64,000 nt of DNA, from the NCBI RefSeq assembly GCF_008728515.1, contig NC_044984.1, forward strand, positions 94,535,181 to 94,599,180. The letters run 5' to 3'. Under the pieces are notes generated by a model, which was given only the letters and a program-made list of their open reading frames with translations, ran no database searches and was not told the DNA's origin. This document shows, in pieces, positions 54,843-63,940 of this stretch. Origin of the DNA: Papio anubis. Lineage: Eukaryota; Chordata; Mammalia; Primates; Cercopithecidae. Made by a program: the position numbers and the translations under genes. Every line of letters begins with the position of its first letter. The stretch's first letter is position 1.

Positions 54843-55150
54843 TGCACTGTGGCTCACGTCTGGAATCCTGGGAAGCTGGGTGGGGAGGATGGTTTGAGTT
54901 CAGGAGCTCGAAACTAGCCTGAGCAACATAGCAAGACACCCCCATCTCCACACACACAAATTTTTTTTTTTTTTAATTAGCCAGGCATGGGCCCGTACCT
55001 GTGGTCCCAACTACTTGGGAGGCTGAGGTGGGAGGATCACTTGAGCTCAGGCATCGAGGCTGCAGTTAGCTGAGATCACACCACTGCACTCCAGTCTGGG
55101 CAACAGAGCGAGATCCTATCGCAAAAAGAACAAATAAATAAAAATAAAAT
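54843..55150 (+). mobile_element. AluJ, diverged and rearranged
   Basis: Left arm shortened (GTGGCTCACGTCTGGAATCC then TGGGAAGCTGGGTGGGGAGG), middle A-stretch replaced by T12 at 54960. Confidence 0.87.
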
Positions 55151-55154
55151 AAAT

Positions 55155-55290
55155 ATACTAATATTTACTGAGCAGTTTAGAGTATAATTAGTTTAATCTC
55201 AACACCCCATGATATAGATACTACTGCTACCCCATTTTAGAGGAGGCTGAAGCGCAGAGCGGTTAACTGATGTATCAAGGTCCTAGCAGA
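55155..55290 (+). repeat. MIR SINE
   Basis: ATATTTACTGAGCAGTTTAG, CTACCCCATTTTAGAGGAGG and AGCGCAGAGCGGTTAACTGA in MIR order. Confidence 0.75.
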
Positions 55291-55662
55291 GTTCTAAAGG
55301 AGGCCCCGGGGACAGAAACCTACGGTTATGAATGCTTGGGCGGGCTGCACTGGACATCCATGGGATGCTGGGGGTGAGAGGACACTAGAGAGGGGCCAGA
55401 GGGAAGGCGCAGAGGGAGATAATGGGTCAAAGTGTCTGAAGAAGGAGACAGGGCTGGGTAGCCCCAGCCACACTGGCCTAAACCCAGGTGGAGGGGAGGA
55501 GATAGGACCATGGACGGGATGTGGAGAAGTGGGGAAAGGCAGGCCGACGTGGGCAGGGTGCGAGGAGGCCTTGGAGAAACGAGGGTGGATGGGGCAGGCC
55601 CGCAGGCGAGGCAGGGGGCGCCGACAGAAGCGCCCAGGCGGTTGCAGGGCGCGCGGTCCTAC

Positions 55663-55955
55663 CTCAAGCACCTTGGCGACTCCCGCGCTGTGCAACTGGA
55701 AGTGCGCAGGCTGCTCCACCGCCTCGTCGGCGCCCTGGTAGCTGAAGCAGGCTTCCGCTATGTCCAGGTGGCCGAGGGGCAGCGGGTGGTGGGGATTCTT
55801 GAAGTAGCAGAGGCAGCAGCGGCGCGCGTCCTACACGAACCGGCGGCTGCGGTAGCCGCTCAGTCGCGCTGGTTCCCGCGCGGGACCCGCCCCGGGCTCT
55901 TCGGCCTCCCCCTTGCCGTCGCTGCCCTCCTCTGGCCGGGCTCCGGCCCCGGTAT
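55663..55955 (-). pseudogene. TBC1D2B first-exon copy (PH domain start)
   Basis: Minus-strand reading shows, in one frame, EEPGAGPAREPARLSGYRSR then RFV, TAG and DARRC, followed by PLGHLDIAEACFSYQG, PAHFQLHSAGVAKVLE and a GTAGGA donor. This follows the N-terminus and first half of the PH domain I recall for TBC1D2B (..PAREPARLCGYLQKLSGKG.., RSRWFVFDARRCYLYYF..). Differences are disabling: the initiator appears as ATA (55955-55953), about 14 codons between the first GYL and the RSR are deleted, and Phe is replaced by a TAG stop. The PH domain of the parent binds membranes and partners. The exon keeps its CpG island and donor, so transcription could persist. A 292-codon frame on plus here is the antisense shadow. 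Confidence 0.85.
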
Positions 55956-56113
55956 CGCTGCCTGCGCGCCAACCATAGGTGCCCGGGCCCCCGCGCCTTC
56001 GCGCTGCCACTGCTGCGCTCCCTGCCCCCGAGGCGCCCCCTCCCCGCCACCCCGCTCCTCCTGCAGGCGCTCAAAGTGGCCTGGGACTTGCAGTCGCCTC
56101 CTGGCCCCTCCAA

Positions 56114-56173
56114 GCCCGCTGGCAGTTGTCCTCGCCCGCTGGCCGTTGCCCCCGCCCGCTGGCCGTTGCCCCC
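56114..56173. repeat. Three tandem 20-bp GC-rich units
   Basis: Units of CCCGCTGGCCGTTGCCCCCG at 56114-56133 (diverged), 56134-56153 and 56154-56173, the last two identical. Confidence 0.85.
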
Positions 56174-56226
56174 GCGGCGCCCCGGAGGCCAGGTCCTGCC
56201 TCCCGCACCTGCCAAGTCCCCGCACT

Positions 56227-56505
56227 GCAGGAGTCTCGCTCTGTCGCCCAGGCTGGAATGTAGTGGAGCCATCTCGGCTCACTGCAACCTCCGCCTCCCG
56301 GGTTCAAGCAATTCTCCTGCCTCAGCCTCCCGAGTACTTGGGATTACAGGCACCTGCCACCTCGCCCCGCTACTTTTTGTATTTTTAATAGAGACGGGGT
56401 TTCGCCGTGTTGGTCAGGCTGGTCTCGAGCTCCTGACCTCAAGTGATCTGCTTGCCTCGGTCTCCTAAAGTGCTGGGATTACAGGCGTGAGCCACCGCGT
56501 CCGGT
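56227..56505 (-). mobile_element. Alu without A-tail at the CpG-island edge
   Basis: Starts abruptly at GGAGTCTCGCTCTGTCGCCC with no T-run, right after GC-rich single-copy sequence; ends GCCACCGCGTCCGGTCC. I see no target duplication. Confidence 0.92.
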
Positions 56506-56890
56506 CCAAAAGCCATTTTTGGATGAGAAAGACTCAGCTGCGTCCTGAAGAGCAAGTGGAATGGGGAAGAGGACGGTATGAATGTGAGTCCAAGAGCAAG
56601 GCAGTCGATAGACCTTCTTGCTGCGTATGGTTTTGCATTTTTTCTTCAAAGAATGTCACCGTCTGAAGAATGCTATCGGAAGACACACACATATACACAC
56701 ACATGCACACACACACGGCACGCAGCCGGTTCTCTACAGGATTAGAAAAAAGTTGCGCAAATCAATCTGCGCAGTTAAAAACAAATACGAAATGAGCGAG
56801 AAAGCACTTAGCAGTCAAATCTCGCCACCACATAAACTGGTTAAGTTTGGAAGCACAGCGGACACTCCCTAACAGTCTGTGCTGCTTAGC
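56506..56890. other. Unique spacer with CA-rich tract
   Basis: Contains an ACACACACATATACACACAC-type tract at 56684-56717. No exon recognised. Confidence 0.4.
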
Positions 56891-57038
56891 ACCTCCGACT
56901 TCCGGCGTTCACCGTTGCTAGGGTGACCAGAGGCGCGTCCTAATGCTCCGCCCAAGAAACCATAGAGTACCGGAAAAGGCTCGAGCAGAGGGGTCGGAAA
57001 GGGAAAACAACGGCGGCTGCGGTGTGGTTGGTGGTGAA
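56891..57038 (+). promoter_or_regulatory. ACTR6 promoter and 5'UTR
   Basis: TATA-less promoter immediately upstream of the ACTR6 ATG. It shows an ETS-type site (ACTTCCGGC, 56898-56906), a second CCGGAA (56971-56976), and a near-palindromic RFX X-box, GTTGCTAGGGTGAC, at 56914-56927. CpGs continue into exon 1. Start site not determined; the 5'UTR is likely under 100 bases. Confidence 0.65.
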
Positions 57039-57106
57039 ATGACGACCTTGGTGCTGGATAACGGAGCTTACAACGCCAAAATCGGTTACAGCCATGAAAA
57101 TGTGTC
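57039..57106 (+). CDS. ACTR6: ACTR6 exon 1 coding part
   Basis: Codes for residues 1-22 and two bases of Ser23; donor GTAAGT at 57107. Confidence 0.95.
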
Positions 57107-60100
57107 GTAAGTGCTTTCTTTCTCCGAGGGACAAGATATATATGCCTAGTGGTTTCATGTGCTACGTTTCATCTCCGGACATCAATGAACTGCAGACGCC
57201 CCCGCGCGGCCCTGACTTAGCCAGAGGGATTCCCTGGTTGGAGCTGGGTGGGTGGTTGTGATGCTTTGAATTGAAATTGATTTTGGTTTTAGTTTTGGGC
57301 TGCGAGGCCCCGGAAGTGGGATGTCTGTTTTATTTCTTAAGAGGAAATAGCCAAGGAAAATAGACTTTTAGAGATGCGTTCCTAACAGAAGGGTCCGTAA
57401 AGTTCATCAGCCTTTGGAAACTGTGGGCAGCGTGTTTGGGTGTATGTGGATTTTCCTGGGTACAAGATTATAGGTTTCATTAGATTCTCAAAGGGTTCTA
57501 TGACCCCCTAAAAGTCTAAAAATCACGGTTTTAGGATCTAGAGGCTTTGAAGACTGGCCTACTGGCCGACCTAGTTGGTAAGGTCAGTTAAACAGAAGTA
57601 CTATTAATACAATGGCATTCATAACATGTATAGTCATAAAATATATGTTTGAATAAATAAGTAAACTTAAAGTCACGCCTTCCCTTTATCAAATTAACAG
57701 AGCATTAAAAAAATTCTTATCTTCCTTGCTCCTTTCCTCCTTTTTCATTTATTTTGAAAAAGAGGGAAATCAAACTGAGTAGGAATGTAAATTGTTACAG
57801 CCGTTCTGGAAAACGTTTTGGCAATGTGTATCGTTATCATTGTCGCCGAGGCTGGAGTGCAGTGGTGCGATCTCAGCTCACTGCAGCCTGAATTCAAGTG
57901 ATCTTCCCGCCTCAGCCTCCGGAGTAGCTGGGATTATAGGCGTGCGCCACCACGCCCGGCAAATTTTTTGTATTTTTAGTAGAGACGGGGTTTCACGATG
58001 TTGGCCAGGCTGGTCTTCAGTCCCTGGCCTCAAGCAATCTACCTGCGTTGGCCTCCCAAAGTGCTGATATTACGGGTGTGAGCCACCACACCTAGCTGAC
58101 ACAGCAATTCTTTTTTTTTTTTTTTTTTTTTGGAGAGGGAGTCTCGCTCTGTCGTCCAGGCTGGAGTGCAGTGGCACCATCTCGGCTTGCTGCAACATCT
58201 GCCTCCCGGGTTCAAGCCATTCTCATGCCTCAGCCTCCCAAGTAGCTGGGACTACAGGCGCGCGCCACCGTGCCCAGCTAAGTTTTGTATTTTTAGTAGA
58301 GATGGGGGTTTCACCATATTGACCAGGCTGGTCTGAATTCCTGACCTCGTGATCTGCCTGCGTCGGCCTCCTAAAGTGCTGGGATTACAGGCGTGAGCCA
58401 CCACGCCTGGCCACGACACAGTAATTCTATTATTACTTAGAGAATTAATTAGAAGTGCTTTGTATTATTCATAGACATCGTATACAGGCAGCCAAAAAAT
58501 GGGAAGCAAGCTAAATAATCAGGAATAGCATATTGGCTAAATACATCAAAATACAACCATGAGATTGTTAACAAATTCAGCTTCTTAAAATTATGTCTTC
58601 AAAGAATATTTAAACATGTAGAGAAAATGTTGACAGTATTATAAGTGAAACAAGCAGGTATAAAACATTTTTTACAGTATTATCCCAGTGTCGTGTTGTA
58701 TGTGTATAATTGATAATGGCTCTAGTTGAGCTTCCAAACCAGATTGTAAGCTCATGGCAAACAGCAAGAGGCCGAGGGGGGTGGATCACGAGGTCAGGAG
58801 ATCGAGACCATCCTGGCTAACACGATGAAACCCTGTCTCTACTAAAAATACAAAAATTAGCCAGGTGTGGTGGCGGGCGCCTGTAGTCCCAGCTACTTGG
58901 GAGGCCGAGGCAGGAGAATGGCCTGAGCCCGGAAGGCGGAGCTTGCAGTGAGCTGAGATTGGGCCACTGCACTCCAGCCTGGGGCAACAGAGAGAGACTA
59001 CGTCTCAAAAAAAAAAAAAAAAAAAAAAAAGTAGTTGCTACTTCTGTACCCCGTAGCAGCAGCAGTCTCCAATCTTTTTTGCACCAGGGACTGGTTTCAT
59101 GGAAGACAATTTTAACATGTGGTTGGGGGTATGGGTTTGGGTGACGGTTTTGAAATGAAACTGTTCTCAGGTATTAGATTCCCACAAAGAAAAGTGTGCA
59201 AACTAGATCCCTTGCATGCACAGTTCAAAATAGGGTTCGTCCTCCTGTGAGAATCTAACGCTATGGATGATCTGACAGGAGATGCAATTTAGATGTTAAT
59301 GCTCATGGCCCCACCCGCTTTCCCCACCCTGGTGCTCACCTCTTGCTATGAAGGCTTGATTCCCAACAGACCACAGACAGGTAACGGACCACAAGCCCTG
59401 CAGCTGGGGACCCCTGCCCTATAGCATCTTGCTGATTGAAGGTCTTTGGCTTCATGGAAACTTAATTTTTTCTTTTTCTTTTTTTTTTTTTTTTTCTTCT
59501 TTTGAGACAGTCTTGCTCTGTTGCCCAGGCTGGAGTGCAGTGGCGTGATCTCTGCTCACTGCAATCTCCGCCTCCTGGGTTCAAGCAGTTCTCCTGCCTC
59601 AGCCTCCCCAGTGACTGGGATTACAGGCACGCACCACTATGCCCAGCTAATTTTTGTATTTTTTAGTAGAGATGGGGTTTCACCATGTTGGCCAGGCTGG
59701 TCTTGAACTCCTGATCTCATGATCTGCCTGCCTCAGCCTTCCAAAGTGCTGGGATTACATTCGTGAGCCACCGTGCCCAGCTGGAACCTTAATTTTTATG
59801 GCCATAATTTTTAACTTGTGAATCTCTTTATTTTATTTTTATTTTTTGGAGACAGAGTCTCACTCAGTTGCCCAGGCTGGAGTGCAGTGGTGTGATCTTG
59901 GCTCACTGCAAGCTCTGCCTCCCGGGTTCACGCCATTCTCCTACCTCGGCCTTCCGAGTAGCTGGGATTACAGGCATGAGCCACCACGCCTGGCCTAACT
60001 TGTGAATCTTTAATCCAAATGGTATTAAGACTTTCTGTGTTAAAGCCAGAAAGACTAAGACCTTTACCAAAATACTGGCTCTCATCTCTGCAGTGGCAGA

Positions 60101-63100
60101 AGCAATACTGACCTGTAAGGGTTTTTTCTTGAGGATTACTAGAGAAAGGATCCGTATAGAACTTGTTACATACTGAACTTTAAAAAAAAAATGGGGGAGG
60201 GGGGCATTTTAATGTTATTATTATTGTGAAATAGAGACAGGGCCTTGCTCTGTCCACCCAGGCTGGAATGCAGTAGTGGGATCACAGTTCATTTCAGCTG
60301 CAAACTCCTGCGTTCAAGCAGTCCTCCTGCCTTAGCTTTTCTCTAGAAGATAGGAATATAGATGCTCATCACTATGCCTGCCTGATTTGTATTTTTCTTT
60401 TTTATTTTATTTTATTATTATTTTTGAGACTGAGTCTTGCCCCGTCGCCAAAGCTGGAGTGCAGGGGTGCGATCTCAGACCACTGCAACCTCCACCTCCC
60501 AGGTTCAAGCGATTCTCATGCCTCAGCCTTCCTAGTGGCTGGTACTACAGGCATGTGCCACCATGCCTGGCTAATTTCTGTATTTTTTTTTGTAGAGACG
60601 GGGTTTCACCCTCTTGGCCAGGCTGGTCCCGAACTCCTGACCTCAAGTGATCTGCCCGCCTTTGCCTCCCAAAGTGCTGGGATTACAGACATGAGCCACC
60701 ACGCCTGGCCTTATGTTTTATTTTTTGTAGAGACAGGTTCTGGCTGTGTTGTCTAGGCTGGTCTTAACTCCTGGTCTCAAGTGATCATCTTGCTCCCAAA
60801 GTGCTGGGATTATAGGCATGAGCCCCCACTCCCAGCCTTTTGTATTATTTTAAGACAGAATGAGAAACACTGGATATACCAATCTTAGGATACACTAGTC
60901 TTTTGGCATCAAGAGTAGTGGTTAAGTAAAAATGTTTTTAGGAGCTAAATATTTAGGGGATAATTATTTGTTTCCTTGTTTCTAGGGTTATTCCTAATTG
61001 TCAGTTCCGGTCAAAAACAGCACGTCTTAAAACTTTTACTGCCAACCAGATAGATGAAATAAAAGACCCTTCTGGACTGTTTTACATCCTTCCTTTTCAA
61101 AAGGTAATCCAATTAATTATGTTTCATTTCTAGCATTGTAGACCTAAATTTAAAGATAATTTTAATTGTATGTAGAAGGCTGTGTGTAACTTAAATTTTA
61201 ACTACAACCTAATTAAACCCAAGTTAAAATTTAATTGTTTGGGTAAAAATAAATGACCATGATTTAGTTACTTATTGTGAGTACTGATTTTTACTTAATT
61301 AACTCTTAAGTGGTATGCACACATTAATGTAAGAAAATAAGTATAGGGAGGCGACTGTATATATATATTGGTGTGTCTTTTGAACCTCTGACATTTTAGT
61401 TATTGCTTATTTGTGAGTTTTTTTTTTTAACTTTTTAAAGGAGAAAAACATACTAACATAATTGGTTTGAAATTCATACAGCAGTATTCCCATGTAGCAA
61501 ACACCTGCACGTTCTGCACATGTATCCCAAAACTTAAAGTATGATAAAAAAAATTTTTTTTAATTAAAAAAAAGAAATTCAAACAGCATTACACTGGAAA
61601 TGATAACCATAGATAGAAATCAGTGATTTAGAATCTGATTTTTAAATATTATTCAAATATTTATAATCTGATTTTTAAAAATTATTCAAATAGTCTTGAT
61701 ACTTAAATTTATAAAAATATTTTTTAGGGCTACTTGGTGAATTGGGATGTTCAAAGACAAGTTTGGGATTACCTTTTTGGAAAAGAAATGTATCAGGTAA
61801 CAAATTAGAGTATGTATTCAAATTCTATTTCCATGTTTAATTGTAATGAAAAATTATAACTTACATTTTAAGATTTATAAACTTATGAATATATTCTCAG
61901 TACATAATTTAAGTCACTTTTAAAATAAATAATAAATGCAAGTGAATAAAATTTCCATGTTGAAGTAGAGGTTGAGTAAAGATAGTCTGTATGAAACTCA
62001 AAATTTTACTTCAGATTTCTATTACTAGATCAATTCACTGTATCATCTTAATTTTCACAATAAGACGTCTTTGCTTACGTATCTAAATACGTGAATATTA
62101 CAGGAAGATTTTGTTGTTTTTAATGTCTGTAATGTGATTATAGGTATACAGAGAAAATGTTCAAGTTTTAATACTTCTCAAGAATGTGTGTGAGAGAATT
62201 ACATAAACTTGAATATCTTAAGCTTTTTTTTTTTTATTTTTTTATTTCAAACATCTACAGGCCAAGCATGGTGGCTCACGCCTGTAATCCCAATACTTCG
62301 GGAGGGTGAGGCGAGTGGATCACTTGAGGTTGGGAGTTTGAGACGAGCCTGGACAACATGGTGAATACAAAATACTAAAAATACAAAAATTAGCCAGGCA
62401 TGGTGGCACACACCTGTAGTCCCAGCTACTCGGGAGGCTGAGGCAGGAGAATTGCTTGAACCCAGAAGGTGGAGGTTGCAGTGAGCCGAGATTGCGCTAC
62501 TGCATTCCAGCCTGGGTGAGACTATGTCTCAATAAATAAATAAATACATAAATAAAACATCTGCAAGTATTTTTTTAATATGATTTTCTTTTCTTTTTAA
62601 TAGAGATGCCCAGGCTGATCTCAAACTCCTGGGCTTAACCAATCTGCCCAGGCGTGAACCACCGCACCAAGCCCAATTTTCTCTTGTTTTTTTTTTTGTC
62701 TTGTCCTGTCCTGTCTGTTTTTTTTTTTTTTTTTTTTTTTTTTGAGGTAGAGTCTTGCTCTGTCACCCAGACTGGAGTGCAGTGGCACAATCTCGGCTCA
62801 CTACAACCTCCGCCTCCTGGCTTCAAGTGATTCTCCTGCCTTGGCCACCTGAGTGGCTGGGACTACAGGCACGTGCCGCCACACCCGGCTCTTTTTTTTT
62901 TTTTTTTGTATTTTTAGTAGAGATGGGGTTTCACCATGTTGGCCAGGCTGGTTTGGAACTCCTTACCTCAGGTGATCTGCCTGCCTCGGCCTCCCAAAGT
63001 GCTGGGATTATAAGCTGAGCCATCTTGCCTGACCTTGTTTTCGTTTTATTTAAAAACATAACAACAGCCCCAATATTTGTTATATCATTCATTAATGTTT

Positions 63101-63849
63101 CCATAATTGTCTTTAAACAATTTTATAGTAACATTTTATTTTCTTTCATTTTTTAGAGGCAGAGTCTTGCTCTGTTGCACAATCATGGCTCACTGCAGCC
63201 TCAATTTCCCAGGCTGAAGCAATTCTCCTACCTCATCCTTCTAAGTATTCGGGTCTACAGGCATGCACTAATTTTTATTGCCTCGCTAATTTTTATTTAT
63301 TATTATTTTTTAGTAGAGATGGGGTCTTGCTATGTTGCCCAGGCTGGTCTCATAAATTCCTAGCCTCAAGCAATCCTCCCACATCAGCCTCCCAAAGTTC
63401 TGGGATTACAGGTATGAGCCACTATGCCAGGCTGGTAACATTTTATTAGTGCTACCTCCAAGAGAAGTAAAACTGCGTAATAGTTAAGTACATGGATTCT
63501 GTAAGTAGACTCCCTGGATTCAAATCTTACCTATGTCATTAAATAGCTCTATGAACCTTGGTCACTTATTTAACTTTTCTGTGCCTCAGTTTGCTCATCT
63601 ATTAAATGAGGATAGTAATAAGACTTATCATGATTATTGTGAGGATTAAATAAATTTGTATATGTAAAACAAGTGTTAATTATCACTACAAATTATAAAA
63701 CATTTTGGAATATTTTCTCCTATAGGTTGATTTTTTAGATACTAATATTATTATCACTGAACCGTACTTTAACTTCACTTCAATTCAAGAATCAATGAAT
63801 GAAATTCTATTTGAAGAATACCAGTTCCAAGCAGTATTAAGAGTAAATG
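57039..63849 (+). CDS. ACTR6: ACTR6 (ARP6), first four coding exons, partial
   Basis: Actin-related protein 6 is a nuclear actin-fold subunit of the SRCAP complex (SWR1 in yeast) that exchanges H2A for H2A.Z; it helps hold the YL1/ZNHIT1 module. Four exons with exact GT/AG borders give 126 complete codons that match the human N-terminus as I recall it, without stops. They run from MTTLVLDNGAYNAKIGYSHE to EEYQFQAVLRVN plus the first base of an Ala codon. The start LVLDNGAYNAKIG is the actin-fold phosphate-1 loop, with the DNGA variant typical of ARP6. The ATG has context GTGAAATGA, only a fair Kozak match. The rest of the protein, about 270 residues, lies beyond the window. Intron 1 (3.9 kb) is packed with Alus. 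Spacing to the minus-strand TBC1D2B remnant is about 1.1 kb, head-to-head. Confidence 0.96.
57765..57835 (+). mobile_element. L1M fragment, left part
   Basis: GAGTAGGAATGTAAATTGTT and CCGTTCTGGAAAACGTTTTG are L1 phrases; interrupted by two Alus, resumes at 58425. Confidence 0.65.
57842..58097 (-). mobile_element. Alu without A-tail
   Basis: Begins at GTCGCCGAGGCTGGAGTGC with no T-run; internal loss of CTCCACCTCCCAGG. Confidence 0.9.
58108..58412 (-). mobile_element. Alu
   Basis: T22 tail; flanks GACACAGCAATTC (58098-58110) and GACACAGTAATTC (58415-58427) are the target duplication. Confidence 0.93.
58425..58765 (+). mobile_element. L1M fragment, right part
   Basis: TATACAGGCAGCCAAAAAAT, ATATTGGCTAAATACATC and GTATAAAACATTTTTTACAG follow old-L1 3' order. 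Confidence 0.55.
58770..59030 (+). mobile_element. AluY, 5'-truncated
   Basis: Begins at AGGCCGAGGGGGGTGGATC, little diverged, A25 tail. Confidence 0.92.
59045..59425 (+). mobile_element. MER1-type hAT-Charlie DNA transposon fossil
   Basis: CACCAGGGACTGGTTTCATG, AGTTCAAAATAGGGTTCGTC and GCTGGGGACCCCTGCC end are typical of the MER1 nonautonomous group; terminal inverted bases are degraded. Confidence 0.72.
59480..59782 (-). mobile_element. Alu
   Basis: Reversed full-length copy; ends GTGCCCAGCTGG. Confidence 0.92.
59840..59996 (-). mobile_element. AluY with large internal deletion
   Basis: GCAAGCTCTGCCTCCCGGGT then direct jump from GGATTACAGGCATGAGCCACC, so most of the right arm is missing. 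Flank TTAACTTGTGAATCT (59812-59826) / CTAACTTGTGAATCT (59996-60010) is the target duplication. Confidence 0.9.
60225..60370 (-). mobile_element. Old Alu monomer (FLAM-like)
   Basis: GAGACAGGGCCTTGCTCTGTCC followed by ATCACAGTTCATTTCAGCTG and loss of similarity after 60350. Confidence 0.7.
60418..60711 (-). mobile_element. Alu
   Basis: Reversed; TTGCCCCGTCGCCAAAGCTG variant. Confidence 0.92.
60716..60838 (-). mobile_element. Alu left-arm monomer
   Basis: TTTTTGTAGAGACAGGTTCT to CACTCCCAGCC: only the 5' half of an old Alu, directly beside the full copy. Confidence 0.82.
60986..61103 (+). CDS. ACTR6: ACTR6 exon 2
   Basis: 118 bp, acceptor TTGTTTCTAG, donor GTAATC. VIPNCQFRSKTARLKTFTAN and the following 19 residues match ARP6. 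Confidence 0.96.
61485..61580 (+). mobile_element. L1PA/PB 3' tip
   Basis: CACCTGCACGTTCTGCACAT and CCCAAAACTTAAAGTATGAT are the last bases of a primate L1, followed by its A-tail; severely 5'-truncated. Flank AATTCATACAGCAGTA / AAATTCAAACAGCAT is the likely target duplication. Confidence 0.85.
61728..61796 (+). CDS. ACTR6: ACTR6 exon 3
   Basis: 69 bp, 23 codons (GYLVNWDVQRQVWDYLFGKE then MYQ), acceptor ATTTTTTAG, donor GTAACA. GYLVNWDVQRQVWDYLF is the actin-family segment around subdomain 2. Confidence 0.96.
62260..62560 (+). mobile_element. Alu with (AAAT)n tail
   Basis: GGCCAAGCATGGTGGCTCAC head; tail AATAAATAAATAAATAC. Confidence 0.92.
62598..62675 (-). mobile_element. Alu right-end fragment
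   Basis: TAATAGAGATGCCCAGGCTG through CACCGCACCAAGCC. Confidence 0.75.
62720..63033 (-). mobile_element. Alu
   Basis: T24 tail plus a second T16 run inside (62890-62906). An upstream TTGTCCTGTCCTGTCTG short repeat lies at 62702. Confidence 0.92.
63155..63435 (-). mobile_element. AluJ
   Basis: CACAATCATGGCTCACTGCA and GCCTCAATTTCCCAGGCTGA; a deletion removes the CCCAGGCTGGAGTGCAGTGG box. Confidence 0.88.
63470..63690 (+). repeat. MIR SINE
   Basis: CTCCCTGGATTCAAATCTTA, TTCTGTGCCTCAGTTTGCTC and GTGAGGATTAAATAAAT: the best preserved MIR in the window. Confidence 0.88.
63726..63849 (+). CDS. ACTR6: ACTR6 exon 4
   Basis: 124 bp, VDFLDTNIIITEPYFNFTSI and on; IIITEPYFN corresponds to the LLTEPPLNP segment of actin. 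Acceptor CTCCTATAG, donor GTGAGT. Confidence 0.96.
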
Positions 63850-63940
63850 GTGAGTTCAAGTTTTCACTGGAATTGAGTTACATGACTATGGATATGAATA
63901 GGGTAATATTTATAAAGTCCCAAAATATTAAGTGGCATTC

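Larger units (their letters stand above)
55600..56225. promoter_or_regulatory. CpG island around the TBC1D2B-like exon 1
   Basis: Dense CpG and GC from about 55600 to 56220, ending exactly where a tail-less Alu begins. It probably contains what is left of the duplicated TBC1D2B promoter. Confidence 0.65.

Noticed and set aside
55510..56388. 292-codon open frame on plus
   Set aside because: It is antisense to the TBC1D2B-like exon 1, driven by GC content, and its last third is Alu-derived. No domain seen.
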